This document shows, piece after piece, positions 1 through 5,941 of a DNA stretch of 5,941 bases. The number at the start of each line of letters is the position of its first letter. Positions within the stretch are counted from its first letter, which is position 1. The stretch is taken from contig PMNM01000067.1 in assembly GCA_003161855.1 (NCBI GenBank), positions 5,171 through 11,111 of the forward strand, read 5' to 3'. Made by a program: the position numbers and the translations under genes. The notes below the pieces were generated by a model. That model saw only the letters and a program-made list of their open reading frames with translations. It did no database searches and was not told the origin of the DNA. The DNA comes from Syntrophaceae bacterium (lineage in GTDB: Bacteria; Desulfobacterota; Syntrophia; Syntrophales; Fen-1087).

Positions 1-1331
1 ACCTGGCCCACCGCACCATGCTCAAAACTCTGCTGTCCGGCTGGGGCTATGCCGTTGCTGAAGCGGAGGACGGCAGTGCGGCGATCACCCGGGTCCATGA
101 AAAACCTTTTGACCTGATTTTGATGGATGTCCGGATGGTCAAGATCTCCGGTCTGGAAGCCCTGGCTGAGATCAAAAAGTTTAATCCTGCGATACCCGTG
201 ATAATCATGACGGCTTATGCCTCCGTCGAGACGGCCGTTGAGGCCCTGAAGAAGGGGGCCTATGATTACCTGACCAAACCGCTGGATTTTGATGAGCTGC
301 GTCTTGCCATGGAAAGAGCTATGGAACACAGCCAGCTGAAAGAGGAGAATCGCCTGCTCCGGGAGCGCCTAAGCAACCGTTTCGATCGGCGGAACCTCAT
401 CGGCCGGTCGCAAACCATGACCAGCCTGCTGGAAACGGTGGCCCAGGTTGCACCCTCCGAGGCGACCGTTCTGATTACCGGGGAGTCGGGAACAGGTAAG
501 GAAATGATCGCCGGGGCCATTCACTTCAACAGTTTTCGCAAGGAAGGCCCCTTCGTTAAAATTAACTGTGCCGCCATTACGGAGACCCTGCTGGAGTCCG
601 AGCTTTTCGGGCATGAAAAGGGGGCTTTCACCGGGGCTGACCGCCGCAAGGAGGGGAAATTCCGTCAGGCAGACGACGGCAGCCTCTTTCTCGACGAGGT
701 CAGCGAGATGTCCCTGGCCATGCAGGTCAAGCTGCTGCGTGTCCTTCAGGAGAGGGAAATCACCCGTGTGGGCGGCAACGAGGTCATCAAGGTGAATGCC
801 AGGATTATCGCGGCTACCAATCGAAATCTGCTCCAGGATATTGCGGTCGGGCGCTTCCGGGAGGATCTCTATTACCGCCTGAATGTAGTCACCCTTCCCT
901 TGCCGCCGCTCAGGGAACGCAGGGAGGATATCCCGTTACTGGCGCAACATTTCCTGACCCGTTTCGCTGAAATGAACCGCAAAACCATCAAGGGGTTTAC
1001 CCCGCAGGCCATGGACCGCCTGTTGAAATACGCCTGGCCGGGTAATGTTCGGGAACTCATGAATGCCGTGGAGCGGGGTGTCGTTCTGTCCCGGTCGGAA
1101 TATCTGGATGAGACGGAGCTGCCATGGATCCTCTCTGGTGATGGCCCCGTGGAACAACTGCAGGCGGCTCCCCCGGTGCTGTCCGGCGAAGCGTCACTGG
1201 GAGAACTGGAAAAAGCCACGATCCTTAAAACCCTGGAAACCGTCGAAGGCAATAAAAGTGAAGCCGCCCGCCGCCTCGGCATCACCCGGCGAACCCTCCA
1301 CCAGAAGCTGAAAAAATGGGGGATGATGTAA
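1..1331 (+). CDS. Sigma-54-dependent two-component response regulator, NtrC family, ZraR/HydG-like (5' partial)
   Basis: Cytoplasmic activator that, once phosphorylated, forms a ring ATPase and opens sigma-54 RNA polymerase promoters. The reading frame is open to the window edge: in-frame codons from base 3 read LAHRT before the ATG at 18. That ATG lies inside the first receiver helix, so the true start and the acidic pair of the receiver (usually VVDDE) are off the window. Counting from ATG 18, the receiver has the phosphorylated Asp37, Thr65 and Lys87. The AAA+ domain follows with Walker A GESGTGKE (155-162), the sigma-54 contact loop GAFTGA (202-207), Walker B GSLFLDE (221-227), arginine-finger region FREDLYYRLNV (280-290) and WPGNVREL (340-347). 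A Fis-type helix-turn-helix lies at about 411-434 (GNKSEAARRLGITRRTLHQK). Sequence style throughout (GWGY, MTAYASVETAVEALK, KGFTPQAMD) recalls E. coli ZraR, but orthology and a zinc role are not shown. All key visible residues are intact. Confidence 0.95.
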   Translation, partial: LAHRTMLKTLLSGWGYAVAEAEDGSAAITRVHEKPFDLILMDVRMVKISGLEALAEIKKFNPAIPVIIMTAYASVETAVEALKKGAYDYLTKPLDFDELRLAMERAMEHSQLKEENRLLRERLSNRFDRRNLIGRSQTMTSLLETVAQVAPSEATVLITGESGTGKEMIAGAIHFNSFRKEGPFVKINCAAITETLLESELFGHEKGAFTGADRRKEGKFRQADDGSLFLDEVSEMSLAMQVKLLRVLQEREITRVGGNEVIKVNARIIAATNRNLLQDIAVGRFREDLYYRLNVVTLPLPPLRERREDIPLLAQHFLTRFAEMNRKTIKGFTPQAMDRLLKYAWPGNVRELMNAVERGVVLSRSEYLDETELPWILSGDGPVEQLQAAPPVLSGEASLGELEKATILKTLETVEGNKSEAARRLGITRRTLHQKLKKWGMM

Positions 1332-1368
1332 ATGGGTATTTTTAGTTTCCTGATAAGAAGGGACAGAT

Positions 1369-1373
1369 AAAGG
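1369..1373 (+). promoter_or_regulatory. Ribosome binding site of the hydrolase gene
   Basis: AAAGG sits six bases before the ATG at 1380 and supports that start. An earlier ATG at 1375 only gives Met-Glu-stop and is too close to this site to be used. The 48-base gap after the regulator's stop shows no convincing terminator or promoter, so read-through from the regulator gene is possible. Confidence 0.5.
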
Positions 1374-1379
1374 CATGGA

Positions 1380-2207
1380 ATGATTAAAGGCATCGGCACT
1401 TTCAGAAAAACTTTTGTTTCAGCCGTTTTTTCCATGGTCGTCATTGGTCTTTTGGGTTGCAGTCTCATGTATTTCAATCAGGAAAATCTGATCTTCTATC
1501 CCGAAGTTCTTCCGTCCGATTTCAAGTATTCCTTTCCGGGTCACTTTGATGAATTGACTTGGCCTGTTGAAGGTGCGACCATCAACGTATTGCACTTCAA
1601 AGTAGAACAACCCAAAGGAGCGGTCCTCTATTTTCACGGTAATGCGGGAAGCCTGAGCGGCTGGGGAGAGATTGCCCCGGATTTTACGGGACGCGGCTAT
1701 GATATTTTCATGCCGGACTACCGGGGATTCGGAAAAAGTACGGGAAAGATCAGGAACGAAAAAATGCTGCATCAGGATGCGGCGGCTGCTTATGATGATC
1801 TCAAAAAACATTTCCCTGAAAATCAGATCATCCTCTACGGCCGGTCCATCGGTACCGGCCTCGCCGTTTATCTGGCAAAGATGAACAAGCCGCGTATGGT
1901 CATTCTGGAATCCCCCTATTACAGTTTCCTGGATTTAGCCGCTCATCACTATCCCTTGATTCCCCGCCCATTGCTGAGCGTTCTCCTTCGATATACCCTG
2001 CGGACCGACTTGTGGATTCCTGATGTATCGTGCCCGGTTTACATCTTTCACGGCACGAAGGATGAAATCATTCCCTACGATGCGAGCGAACGCCTGCTCC
2101 GGCTGATCAAATCCGAACACAGATTGATCGCCATTCCGGGCGGCGGTCATAATGACTTGGATGGCCATGCCCTGTATCGTCAGCAGATGGATCGTATTTT
2201 GAAATGA
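1380..2207 (+). CDS. Membrane-anchored or lipoprotein alpha/beta hydrolase (BEM46/ABHD13-like serine hydrolase)
   Basis: A 275-residue serine hydrolase of the alpha/beta fold; the substrate is unknown. The N-terminus has Lys/Arg residues, then a hydrophobic stretch at about 12-26 ending in LLGC (Cys27), which fits a lipobox with a less common Leu at -2. It may therefore be a lipoprotein, or an uncleaved signal anchor; either way the catalytic domain probably lies outside the cytoplasm. The motif YFHGNAG (84-90) supplies the oxyanion-hole region. The nucleophile elbow is GRSIGTG (154-160) with Ser156, the acid is Asp228 in HGTKDE, and the base is His257 in GGGHND, so the triad is complete. The early motif NLIFYPE after the anchor and the PDYRGFGKS strand are typical of the BEM46-like group (annotated as alpha/beta hydrolases, sometimes as peptidases or esterases). 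Its length is normal for the family. It is followed after 11 bases by etfB, suggesting one transcript. Confidence 0.9.
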   Translation: MIKGIGTFRKTFVSAVFSMVVIGLLGCSLMYFNQENLIFYPEVLPSDFKYSFPGHFDELTWPVEGATINVLHFKVEQPKGAVLYFHGNAGSLSGWGEIAPDFTGRGYDIFMPDYRGFGKSTGKIRNEKMLHQDAAAAYDDLKKHFPENQIILYGRSIGTGLAVYLAKMNKPRMVILESPYYSFLDLAAHHYPLIPRPLLSVLLRYTLRTDLWIPDVSCPVYIFHGTKDEIIPYDASERLLRLIKSEHRLIAIPGGGHNDLDGHALYRQQMDRILK

Positions 2208-2211
2208 GGGG
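2206..2211 (+). promoter_or_regulatory. Ribosome binding site deciding the etfB start
   Basis: GAGGGG overlaps the hydrolase stop codon (TGA 2205-2207) and lies seven bases before the ATG at 2219 and ten before a second ATG at 2222. It rules against the in-frame ATG at 2204, which overlaps the hydrolase stop as ATGA but would place this site inside the gene. Both the spacing and the conserved MKILVCIKQ N-terminus point to 2219 or 2222. Confidence 0.65.
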
Positions 2212-2218
2212 TAGAAGC

Positions 2219-2998
2219 ATGATGAAAATCCTCGTTTGTATCAAGCAGGTTCTGGATTCCGATCGTCCTGTCCGGATCCATTCTTCCGGGAAGTGGATCG
2301 AGACGGATCCCCATGGCCTTTACAGGATGAATCGCTTCGACGAGTTTGCCCTCGAGGAGGCTCTCCGCATCCGCGAAGCTTTTCCGGGGACCTGGGTCGA
2401 TGCACTCTCCGTGGGTCCGGAGAGGGCTGCCCAGACGGTCAGAAGGGCTCTGGAACTGGGTGCGGACGAAGGAATCCATATTCTTCTTGACGATGAACGC
2501 TACCGGATGCCCTGGGAAACCGCTTCACGGATTGCAGCTTATGCAGGAAACAAAGGCTACGATCTGATTCTCGCGGGGGTGATGGCCGAGGATGACATGC
2601 AGGGCCAGGTCGGCCCAATGGTTGCGGAAATAATGGGATATTCCTCGGCAACGGCTGTGATGTCTGAGAAACTGATACCGGATGATAACCGTATCTATGT
2701 GGAACGGGAACTGGAGGGTGGCCACCGGGAGGCCTTTGCATTGACGCTGCCGGCCCTGTTGTCGGTTCAGTCTGGCATCAACCGGCCCCGTTATCCGGCA
2801 CTTTCCCATGTGCTGCGGGCGAGATCGCAGAAGTTGATCACGATTGCTGCGAAAACATGGAACCCGCCGGCACCCAGAGATCACGTTGTCTGTCTTGTAG
2901 AGCCGGCGCCTGTAAAATCGTCTGTTTTTTTATCGGGGAGCCCGCTGGAAAAGGCGGAAAAGCTGGTGAAAATATTGCGGGAGAATGCATGGCTATGA
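2219..2998 (+). CDS. etfB: Electron transfer flavoprotein beta subunit (FixA/EtfB family)
   Basis: Small subunit of the cytoplasmic ETF heterodimer, which takes electrons from flavin dehydrogenases such as acyl-CoA dehydrogenases. With the start at 2219 it has 259 residues, normal for the family. It opens with MKILVCIKQV (2-11), then MNRFDEFALEEALR (37-50), matching the usual NPFDEIALEEAL block. Next come SVGPERAAQTVRRALELGAD (64-83) and DLILAG (115-120). DDMQGQVGP (125-133) is the nucleotide-pocket motif that holds AMP in classical ETFs and a second FAD in electron-bifurcating ones. INRPRYPALSHVLRARSQKL (187-206) is the family's subunit-contact and signature region. The C-terminal tail SGSPLEKAEKLVKILRE (239-255) is a helix seen in many ETF beta subunits. 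An oddity is QVLDSD near the start where most members have QVPDT. The sequence alone does not settle whether it is the classical or bifurcating type. The 3' end overlaps etfA. Confidence 0.96.
   Translation: MMKILVCIKQVLDSDRPVRIHSSGKWIETDPHGLYRMNRFDEFALEEALRIREAFPGTWVDALSVGPERAAQTVRRALELGADEGIHILLDDERYRMPWETASRIAAYAGNKGYDLILAGVMAEDDMQGQVGPMVAEIMGYSSATAVMSEKLIPDDNRIYVERELEGGHREAFALTLPALLSVQSGINRPRYPALSHVLRARSQKLITIAAKTWNPPAPRDHVVCLVEPAPVKSSVFLSGSPLEKAEKLVKILRENAWL
2979..2983 (+). promoter_or_regulatory. Ribosome binding site of etfA, inside the end of etfB
   Basis: GGGAG lies five bases before the ATG at 2989 and eleven before the ATG at 2995. It favours 2989, though the 2995 ATG overlaps the etfB stop as ATGA, the classic coupling arrangement. 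A third ATG follows at 2998. Confidence 0.5.
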
Positions 2999-4008
2999 TG
3001 CGGTGTCGTGATAATGAAATCATGGTGGTGGCTGAACTTCTGGAAGGCCGGATCCTGCCTGTAACCCATGAGGTGATTGCTTTTGCGCTGGCGCTCAGGG
3101 GAGGCGATTCCCAGTTCATCCGGATGATTGTGCCGGGCAGGGACATTCAGGAGATGGCAAATGAACTGGCGGACGCAATCGGGATAGATGTCATTGCTCT
3201 CGAAGGGGATCATCTGGATCCCTATAACGCCGAAGCATGGAAGATGGCTTTATCCGCCCTGCTTGCGGAATGGAACCCCAGATATGTCTGCATCCCCCAT
3301 ACCTCACTGGGATGTGATTTCGCACCGGGGCTTGCCGCCGGAATCGAGGCATCCTGCATCACGGCCATTGAAGGCGTCTGCAACCGGGAGGGGCTCATCA
3401 CGTTCACACGCTCGATTTTCAATGGTAAGGTGATGATGCAAGTTGCATCTGATGCGGACATGACCGTTCTGACGGTACTGCCGGGTGTATTCAAGGCGGA
3501 GGAAAAATTCCCCACCTTTCCTGATCATAAAAAGGGGAGGGTGGAAGTCGTGAGGGTTCCGGAGGTTCTGCAGAAGACCCGGGTGCTCGGTATGATTCGA
3601 GCTGAGGAGCGAGACCTTGACCTGTCGATTGCCGATGTGATCGTTTCTGCCGGCCGGGGAATCGGCCATGAGGAAAATCTTGCGTTAATCCGGCAACTGG
3701 CCGGCCTCTTTTCGAAATCTGCCGTCGGCTGCTCGCGGACGGTCTGCGATCTTGGCTGGCTGGGCTACAAGCATCAAATAGGCCTGACGGGGAAAACGGT
3801 CTCGCCGAAGCTCTATATCGCCTGTGGCATCTCCGGCGCTATTCAGCATGTAGCCGGCATGAGCGGGTCGAAGTATGTCGTGGCGGTCAATAAAGATCCT
3901 GGTGCAGCGATTTTTCAAATGGCTGACGTCGGAATCGTGGAAGACCTGACGATCTTCATTCCCCTGGTCATTGACCTCAGCCAGACCGATCCTCATTCTC
4001 CTGCTTAG
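2989..4008 (+). CDS. etfA: Electron transfer flavoprotein alpha subunit (FixB/EtfA family)
   Basis: Large subunit of ETF, carrying the FAD that shuttles electrons between dehydrogenases and a quinone oxidoreductase or other acceptor. The chosen start gives 339 residues. The N-terminal domain begins with NEIMVVAELLEGRILPVTHE (9-28), then HTSLGCDFAPGLAAGIEAS (104-122), the equivalent of the usual HTPxGxDLAPRLAA. The C-terminal FAD domain shows ADVIVSAGRGIG (215-226), CSR (248-250), QIGLTGKTVSPKLYIACGIS (263-282) followed by GAIQH, and NKDPGAAIFQMADVGIVEDL (301-320), all closely matching the ETF alpha signature. No N-terminal 4Fe-4S domain is present, unlike some anaerobe EtfA proteins. An open frame continues upstream to an ATG at 2857, but that part lies within etfB in another frame and has no homology to EtfA, so it is excluded. 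The gene overlaps etfB by ten bases with this start, or four with the ATG at 2995, implying coupled translation and equal subunit supply. Confidence 0.96.
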   Translation: MAMMRCRDNEIMVVAELLEGRILPVTHEVIAFALALRGGDSQFIRMIVPGRDIQEMANELADAIGIDVIALEGDHLDPYNAEAWKMALSALLAEWNPRYVCIPHTSLGCDFAPGLAAGIEASCITAIEGVCNREGLITFTRSIFNGKVMMQVASDADMTVLTVLPGVFKAEEKFPTFPDHKKGRVEVVRVPEVLQKTRVLGMIRAEERDLDLSIADVIVSAGRGIGHEENLALIRQLAGLFSKSAVGCSRTVCDLGWLGYKHQIGLTGKTVSPKLYIACGISGAIQHVAGMSGSKYVVAVNKDPGAAIFQMADVGIVEDLTIFIPLVIDLSQTDPHSPA

Positions 4009-4061
4009 CATGGGGATTCGGTGACCTTGACAGTCCGGTGAAGAGATTATTTTGAAATGGA
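4009..4061. other. Convergent intergenic gap between etfA and the kinase gene
   Basis: These 53 bases separate the stop codons of two converging genes. I see no strong hairpin with a T-run on either strand; only a short direct repeat CGGTGA is visible. Termination here, if any, is not of the simple intrinsic type or lies within the gene ends. Confidence 0.5.
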
Positions 4062-5591
4062 TCATGCAGGGTTTGGATTGATTTCTTCTGATGGGATAAT
4101 TTCAACGACAGGAAAGTAAAGGATGATTTCTGTTCCTTCCCCAGGTTGGCTCTTAATATCGATTCGTCCACTGTGAATTTTCATGATATCCTGGACGATA
4201 GCGAGTCCCAGTCCCCGCAGGCCCTCATTGGTGTGGGTACTGAAAAAAGGTTCACAGACCTTTTCCATCAGCTCTGCGGGAATGCCGGGGCCGTTGTCCC
4301 TGACGCTGATGGCGACCGTGTGATGGTCCTGCTCGGTAAAGGCAGACACGACGATTTCACCGCCCTCAGGCATGGCTTCCGCAGCATTCTGGACGAGATT
4401 AAACAAAGCGGTCTGCAGGCGATAACGATCCACATAAAAGGCAGGGATATTGAACTCTTCCTTGACGGTCAGTTCGATACCCGATTTCTGCATCAGTGGT
4501 TCAATCAGGGGAACGGTTTCGTTGAAGAGATCATGAACGGACAGGACCTCAAAGTGAGGCTCCGGCGGACGGGTTGCGCGTCGCACATTTTGTATAACCG
4601 TGTTGAGCCGTTCGGTCTGCTGGACGATCAACTCCAGCATACGCCCTGCATCGGGAGGCCATTCTCCGCGCTCCAGCAGGAGTCTGGCCAGACCGGCAAT
4701 GGAGTGCAGCGGTGTGCCCAGATCGTGGGCGAGGGTTGCCGTCAAGTAACCCAAGGCAGTCAACTGCTGAAGCTGGTTGACCTGCTTCTGTAATTGTACG
4801 ACCTTGAGCGTTGCTTCCTGGACGCGCTCTTCCAGGCGACGGTTCAACTCCTGGTTCCGTGCGAGCACCTGCTCGATTTCATCGGCCATTTCGTTAAAGT
4901 GGGCGGCCAGTTGACCCCATTCATCCATCCGTTTCATCGGGATTCGCTTAACATATTTTCCAGCCTGGAATTCGTCGATGGTGTGAATAATGACGCCCAA
5001 TGGCCGCGCGATCAGCCAACCGTAACTGATGAGCAGAATCAACAGAATGGCCAACAAAAGGCCACCGGTACTGATGATCAGCAAATGTTGGGCACGAGTG
5101 AGGATTTCTGCGTTGGCCTGGGAAAAGACAATGACGCCGATCACAACTTTTGTGTCTTCCCGCTTGTCAGGCCAGGCTGGGTAAAGCAGGCCCAGCGCGG
5201 GACCACCGTCAGTATTCAGTTTAATATATTGAGGCTTTAATATTTCAGCAGCTTTACCAACGGTTAGTTCCGGCCATTCATAGGGGACACGCCCGGCGCC
5301 GGCAATGAAATCAATATCGCCGAAACGGTTAATGGAATAAATGTCAATGCGCGCCAGATTGACGTCATCCTGGACCAGGTCTTTCAAGGCATTGTCGAGG
5401 GCGGATAATCCACGGCGGGTAGGGAAAAATTGGTAGTAGGTGCTGACCGTATCGGCCAGCCCGGTCAGGGTTTTGATTTGTTGTTCAATCAGGATTTTAT
5501 CCAGCGCCCTCAACTGTATCCATCCCCAGACAGCCATGGTCAAGGCCAGTCCCAGGATGGTCAGGATCATCAGGCGCGTGCGGAGGGTCAT
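4062..5591 (-). CDS. Membrane sensor histidine kinase (two TM, HAMP, HisKA, HATPase_c)
   Basis: Inner-membrane kinase of 509 residues that autophosphorylates a histidine and passes the phosphate to a response regulator. Transmembrane segment 1 lies at about 8-26. An extracytoplasmic sensor region of about 140 residues follows (30-168, possibly Cache/PDC-like by its layout), then transmembrane segment 2 at about 170-194. HAMP spans about 196-245 (RPLGVIIHTIDEF to DEWGQLAAHFNEMADEIE), and a coiled coil 243-278. The HisKA H-box is LAHDLGTPLHSIAG with His289; Asp290 and Thr293 provide the HDxxT kinase/phosphatase motif. HATPase_c shows the N-box LVQNAAEAMPEGGE (399-412), G1 box RDNGPGI (431-437), F-box region EPFFST (447-452) and G2 box RGLGLAIV (459-466). 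All are intact. The start ATG has AGGA five bases upstream. No response regulator adjoins it on this strand within the window, so its partner is unknown. The ligand cannot be told from sequence. Confidence 0.95.
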   Translation of the reverse strand: MTLRTRLMILTILGLALTMAVWGWIQLRALDKILIEQQIKTLTGLADTVSTYYQFFPTRRGLSALDNALKDLVQDDVNLARIDIYSINRFGDIDFIAGAGRVPYEWPELTVGKAAEILKPQYIKLNTDGGPALGLLYPAWPDKREDTKVVIGVIVFSQANAEILTRAQHLLIISTGGLLLAILLILLISYGWLIARPLGVIIHTIDEFQAGKYVKRIPMKRMDEWGQLAAHFNEMADEIEQVLARNQELNRRLEERVQEATLKVVQLQKQVNQLQQLTALGYLTATLAHDLGTPLHSIAGLARLLLERGEWPPDAGRMLELIVQQTERLNTVIQNVRRATRPPEPHFEVLSVHDLFNETVPLIEPLMQKSGIELTVKEEFNIPAFYVDRYRLQTALFNLVQNAAEAMPEGGEIVVSAFTEQDHHTVAISVRDNGPGIPAELMEKVCEPFFSTHTNEGLRGLGLAIVQDIMKIHSGRIDIKSQPGEGTEIILYFPVVEIIPSEEINPNPA

Positions 5592-5596
5592 TCAAA

Positions 5597-5600
5597 TCCT
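5597..5600 (-). promoter_or_regulatory. Ribosome binding site of the kinase gene
   Basis: On the minus strand AGGA (within CAAAGGATTTGA) ends five bases before the ATG at 5591. Good spacing supports this start, which also leaves a short cytoplasmic N-terminus before the first membrane segment. Confidence 0.55.
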
Positions 5601-5624
5601 TTGAATTTTACTTCATGCAGAATC

Positions 5625-5654
5625 ATTATAAACAGAATTGGGAGAAAATGCACA
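5625..5654 (-). promoter_or_regulatory. Candidate sigma-70 promoter of the kinase gene
   Basis: The minus strand carries a perfect -10 hexamer TATAAT (plus-strand 5625-5630). Eighteen bases upstream is TGTGCA (5649-5654), a weak -35 matching three of six consensus positions. Transcription would begin near 5618 and give a leader of roughly 27 bases containing the ribosome binding site. It sits right after the terminator of the preceding gene, where a new promoter is needed. No -24/-12 sigma-54 element is visible here. Confidence 0.5.
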
Positions 5655-5655
5655 T

Positions 5656-5688
5656 AAAAAAGGGTATGCAGACGCTGTCTCCATACCC
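5656..5688 (-). terminator. Intrinsic terminator of the small minus-strand gene
   Basis: Read on the minus strand, a hairpin spans 5688 to 5662: seven pairs (GGGTATG with CATACCC), one mismatch, four more pairs (AGAC with GTCT) and a three-base loop. Six T residues follow directly (5661-5656). It lies 25 bases after the stop codon at 5714 and separates that gene from the kinase. Confidence 0.85.
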
Positions 5689-5713
5689 CTGACAAAGCAA
5701 AATTTCCTGTCGT

Positions 5714-5941
5714 TCATTTTGCTGCCGGTTCGACGCTCGCCGGAACTGTATTTTCACCTGCCGGTTTTGCTTCCTTGATGGGCTTGGCGGTCTTTTTGGA
5801 TTGGAGGATAACCGGCTTGACATTGACAACCCGTGTAGCGATCATTTTCCCATCCTTCTCCACATAGCTGACTCTCACTCGATCTCCCACTTTGAATTTA
5901 ACCGGTTTTTCCAGGACGAATTCCATCGTTTCCACTCTATC
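5714..5941 (-). CDS. C-terminal part of a small basic protein with a beta-rich domain (5' partial)
   Basis: The last 75 codons of a gene that continues past the right edge of the window. A GTG at 5935 could serve as a start, but no ribosome binding site precedes it and the frame stays open to the edge (codons for Asp-Arg before it), so a longer protein is more likely. The visible part begins METMEFVLEKP if read from the GTG, then KVGDRVRVSYVEKDGKMIAT. This is a pattern of alternating hydrophobic and charged residues typical of small OB-like beta barrels found in periplasmic or secreted proteins with a 'VGDxVxVxYxExDGK' segment. The last 35 or so residues are rich in Lys, Ala and Pro (for example KTAKPIKEAKPAGE) and are probably disordered. 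I do not recognise a specific family or function. A signal peptide, if any, would be outside the window. The gene ends with a strong terminator. Confidence 0.75.
   Translation of the reverse strand, partial: DRVETMEFVLEKPVKFKVGDRVRVSYVEKDGKMIATRVVNVKPVILQSKKTAKPIKEAKPAGENTVPASVEPAAK

Noticed and set aside
1332..1379. Search for a sigma-54 promoter or terminator between the regulator and hydrolase genes
   Set aside because: No TGGC-N-TTGC type -24/-12 element and no hairpin with a T-run could be seen in the 48 bases.
1375..1383. Two-codon frame Met-Glu-stop overlapping the hydrolase start
   Set aside because: The ATG is one base from the ribosome binding site, too close to be used well; probably chance.
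872..1477. A 201-codon minus-strand open frame opposite the response regulator
   Set aside because: The translation is Arg/Ser-rich and low in structure, with no ribosome binding site or family resemblance; it overlaps well-conserved AAA+ and helix-turn-helix coding sequence.
2204..2218. ATG at 2204 overlapping the hydrolase stop as an etfB start
   Set aside because: It would add MRGRS before the conserved MMKILVCIKQ and consume the GAGGGG ribosome binding site that fits the ATG at 2219.
2857..2988. Upstream extension of the etfA frame with several Cys residues (CLSCRAGACKIVC), recalling a ferredoxin-like N-terminus
   Set aside because: It lies inside etfB in another frame where etfB is clearly coding through its conserved C-terminal helix. 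The Cys spacing does not match a 4Fe-4S ferredoxin domain, and EtfA homology starts after 2989.
4146..5240. Two long plus-strand open frames in tandem (4146-4793 and 4794-5240) opposite the kinase
   Set aside because: They share one frame broken by a stop, lie wholly antisense to a kinase with every catalytic motif, and their translations show no recognisable domain. They reflect codon bias of the real gene.

Overview
The window shows a Gram-negative, probably anaerobic bacterium, most likely in the Desulfobacterota (the former Deltaproteobacteria, near Syntrophales). This is an inference. It rests on the moderately GC-rich sequence, the NtrC-type sigma-54 activator, the sensor kinase, and an electron transfer flavoprotein (ETF) whose beta subunit has the MNRFDEFALEEAL and MQGQVGP style I associate with sulfate reducers and syntrophs. 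No RNA gene or other taxonomic marker is present, so the lineage is not proven.

Layout from left to right. Positions 1-1331 (+) hold a sigma-54-dependent response regulator of the ZraR/HydG type, cut at its 5' end by the window edge. After 48 bases comes a compact (+) group of three genes: a membrane-anchored or lipoprotein alpha/beta hydrolase (1380-2207), the ETF beta subunit etfB (2219-2998) and the ETF alpha subunit etfA (2989-4008). The three genes lie 11 bases apart or overlap, so they are probably co-transcribed and, for the two ETF subunits, translationally coupled. A 53-base convergent gap follows. On the minus strand, 4062-5591 encodes a two-transmembrane sensor histidine kinase with an extracytoplasmic sensor, HAMP, coiled coil, HisKA and HATPase regions. 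It has its own candidate sigma-70 promoter. Upstream of that promoter lies a clear intrinsic terminator, which ends a small minus-strand gene (5714-5941). That gene runs off the right edge and encodes the end of a beta-rich protein with a Lys/Ala/Pro-rich tail.

How the genes work together. EtfB and EtfA should form a cytoplasmic FAD-containing heterodimer that carries electrons from acyl-CoA or other flavin dehydrogenases to a membrane quinone reductase, or from one flavoprotein to another. The partner dehydrogenase and oxidoreductase are not in the window. The hydrolase has a complete catalytic triad but no visible substrate, and its link with ETF rests on operon structure alone. The response regulator and the kinase both belong to two-component signalling. 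They are on opposite strands about 2.7 kb apart, so pairing them is speculative; the regulator's natural partner may lie just left of the window.

Overall this looks like an ordinary chromosomal core or metabolic region. I saw no mobile element, CRISPR array, tRNA, rRNA or defence system. The findings concern gene starts, gene context and small sequence deviations, not a new system.
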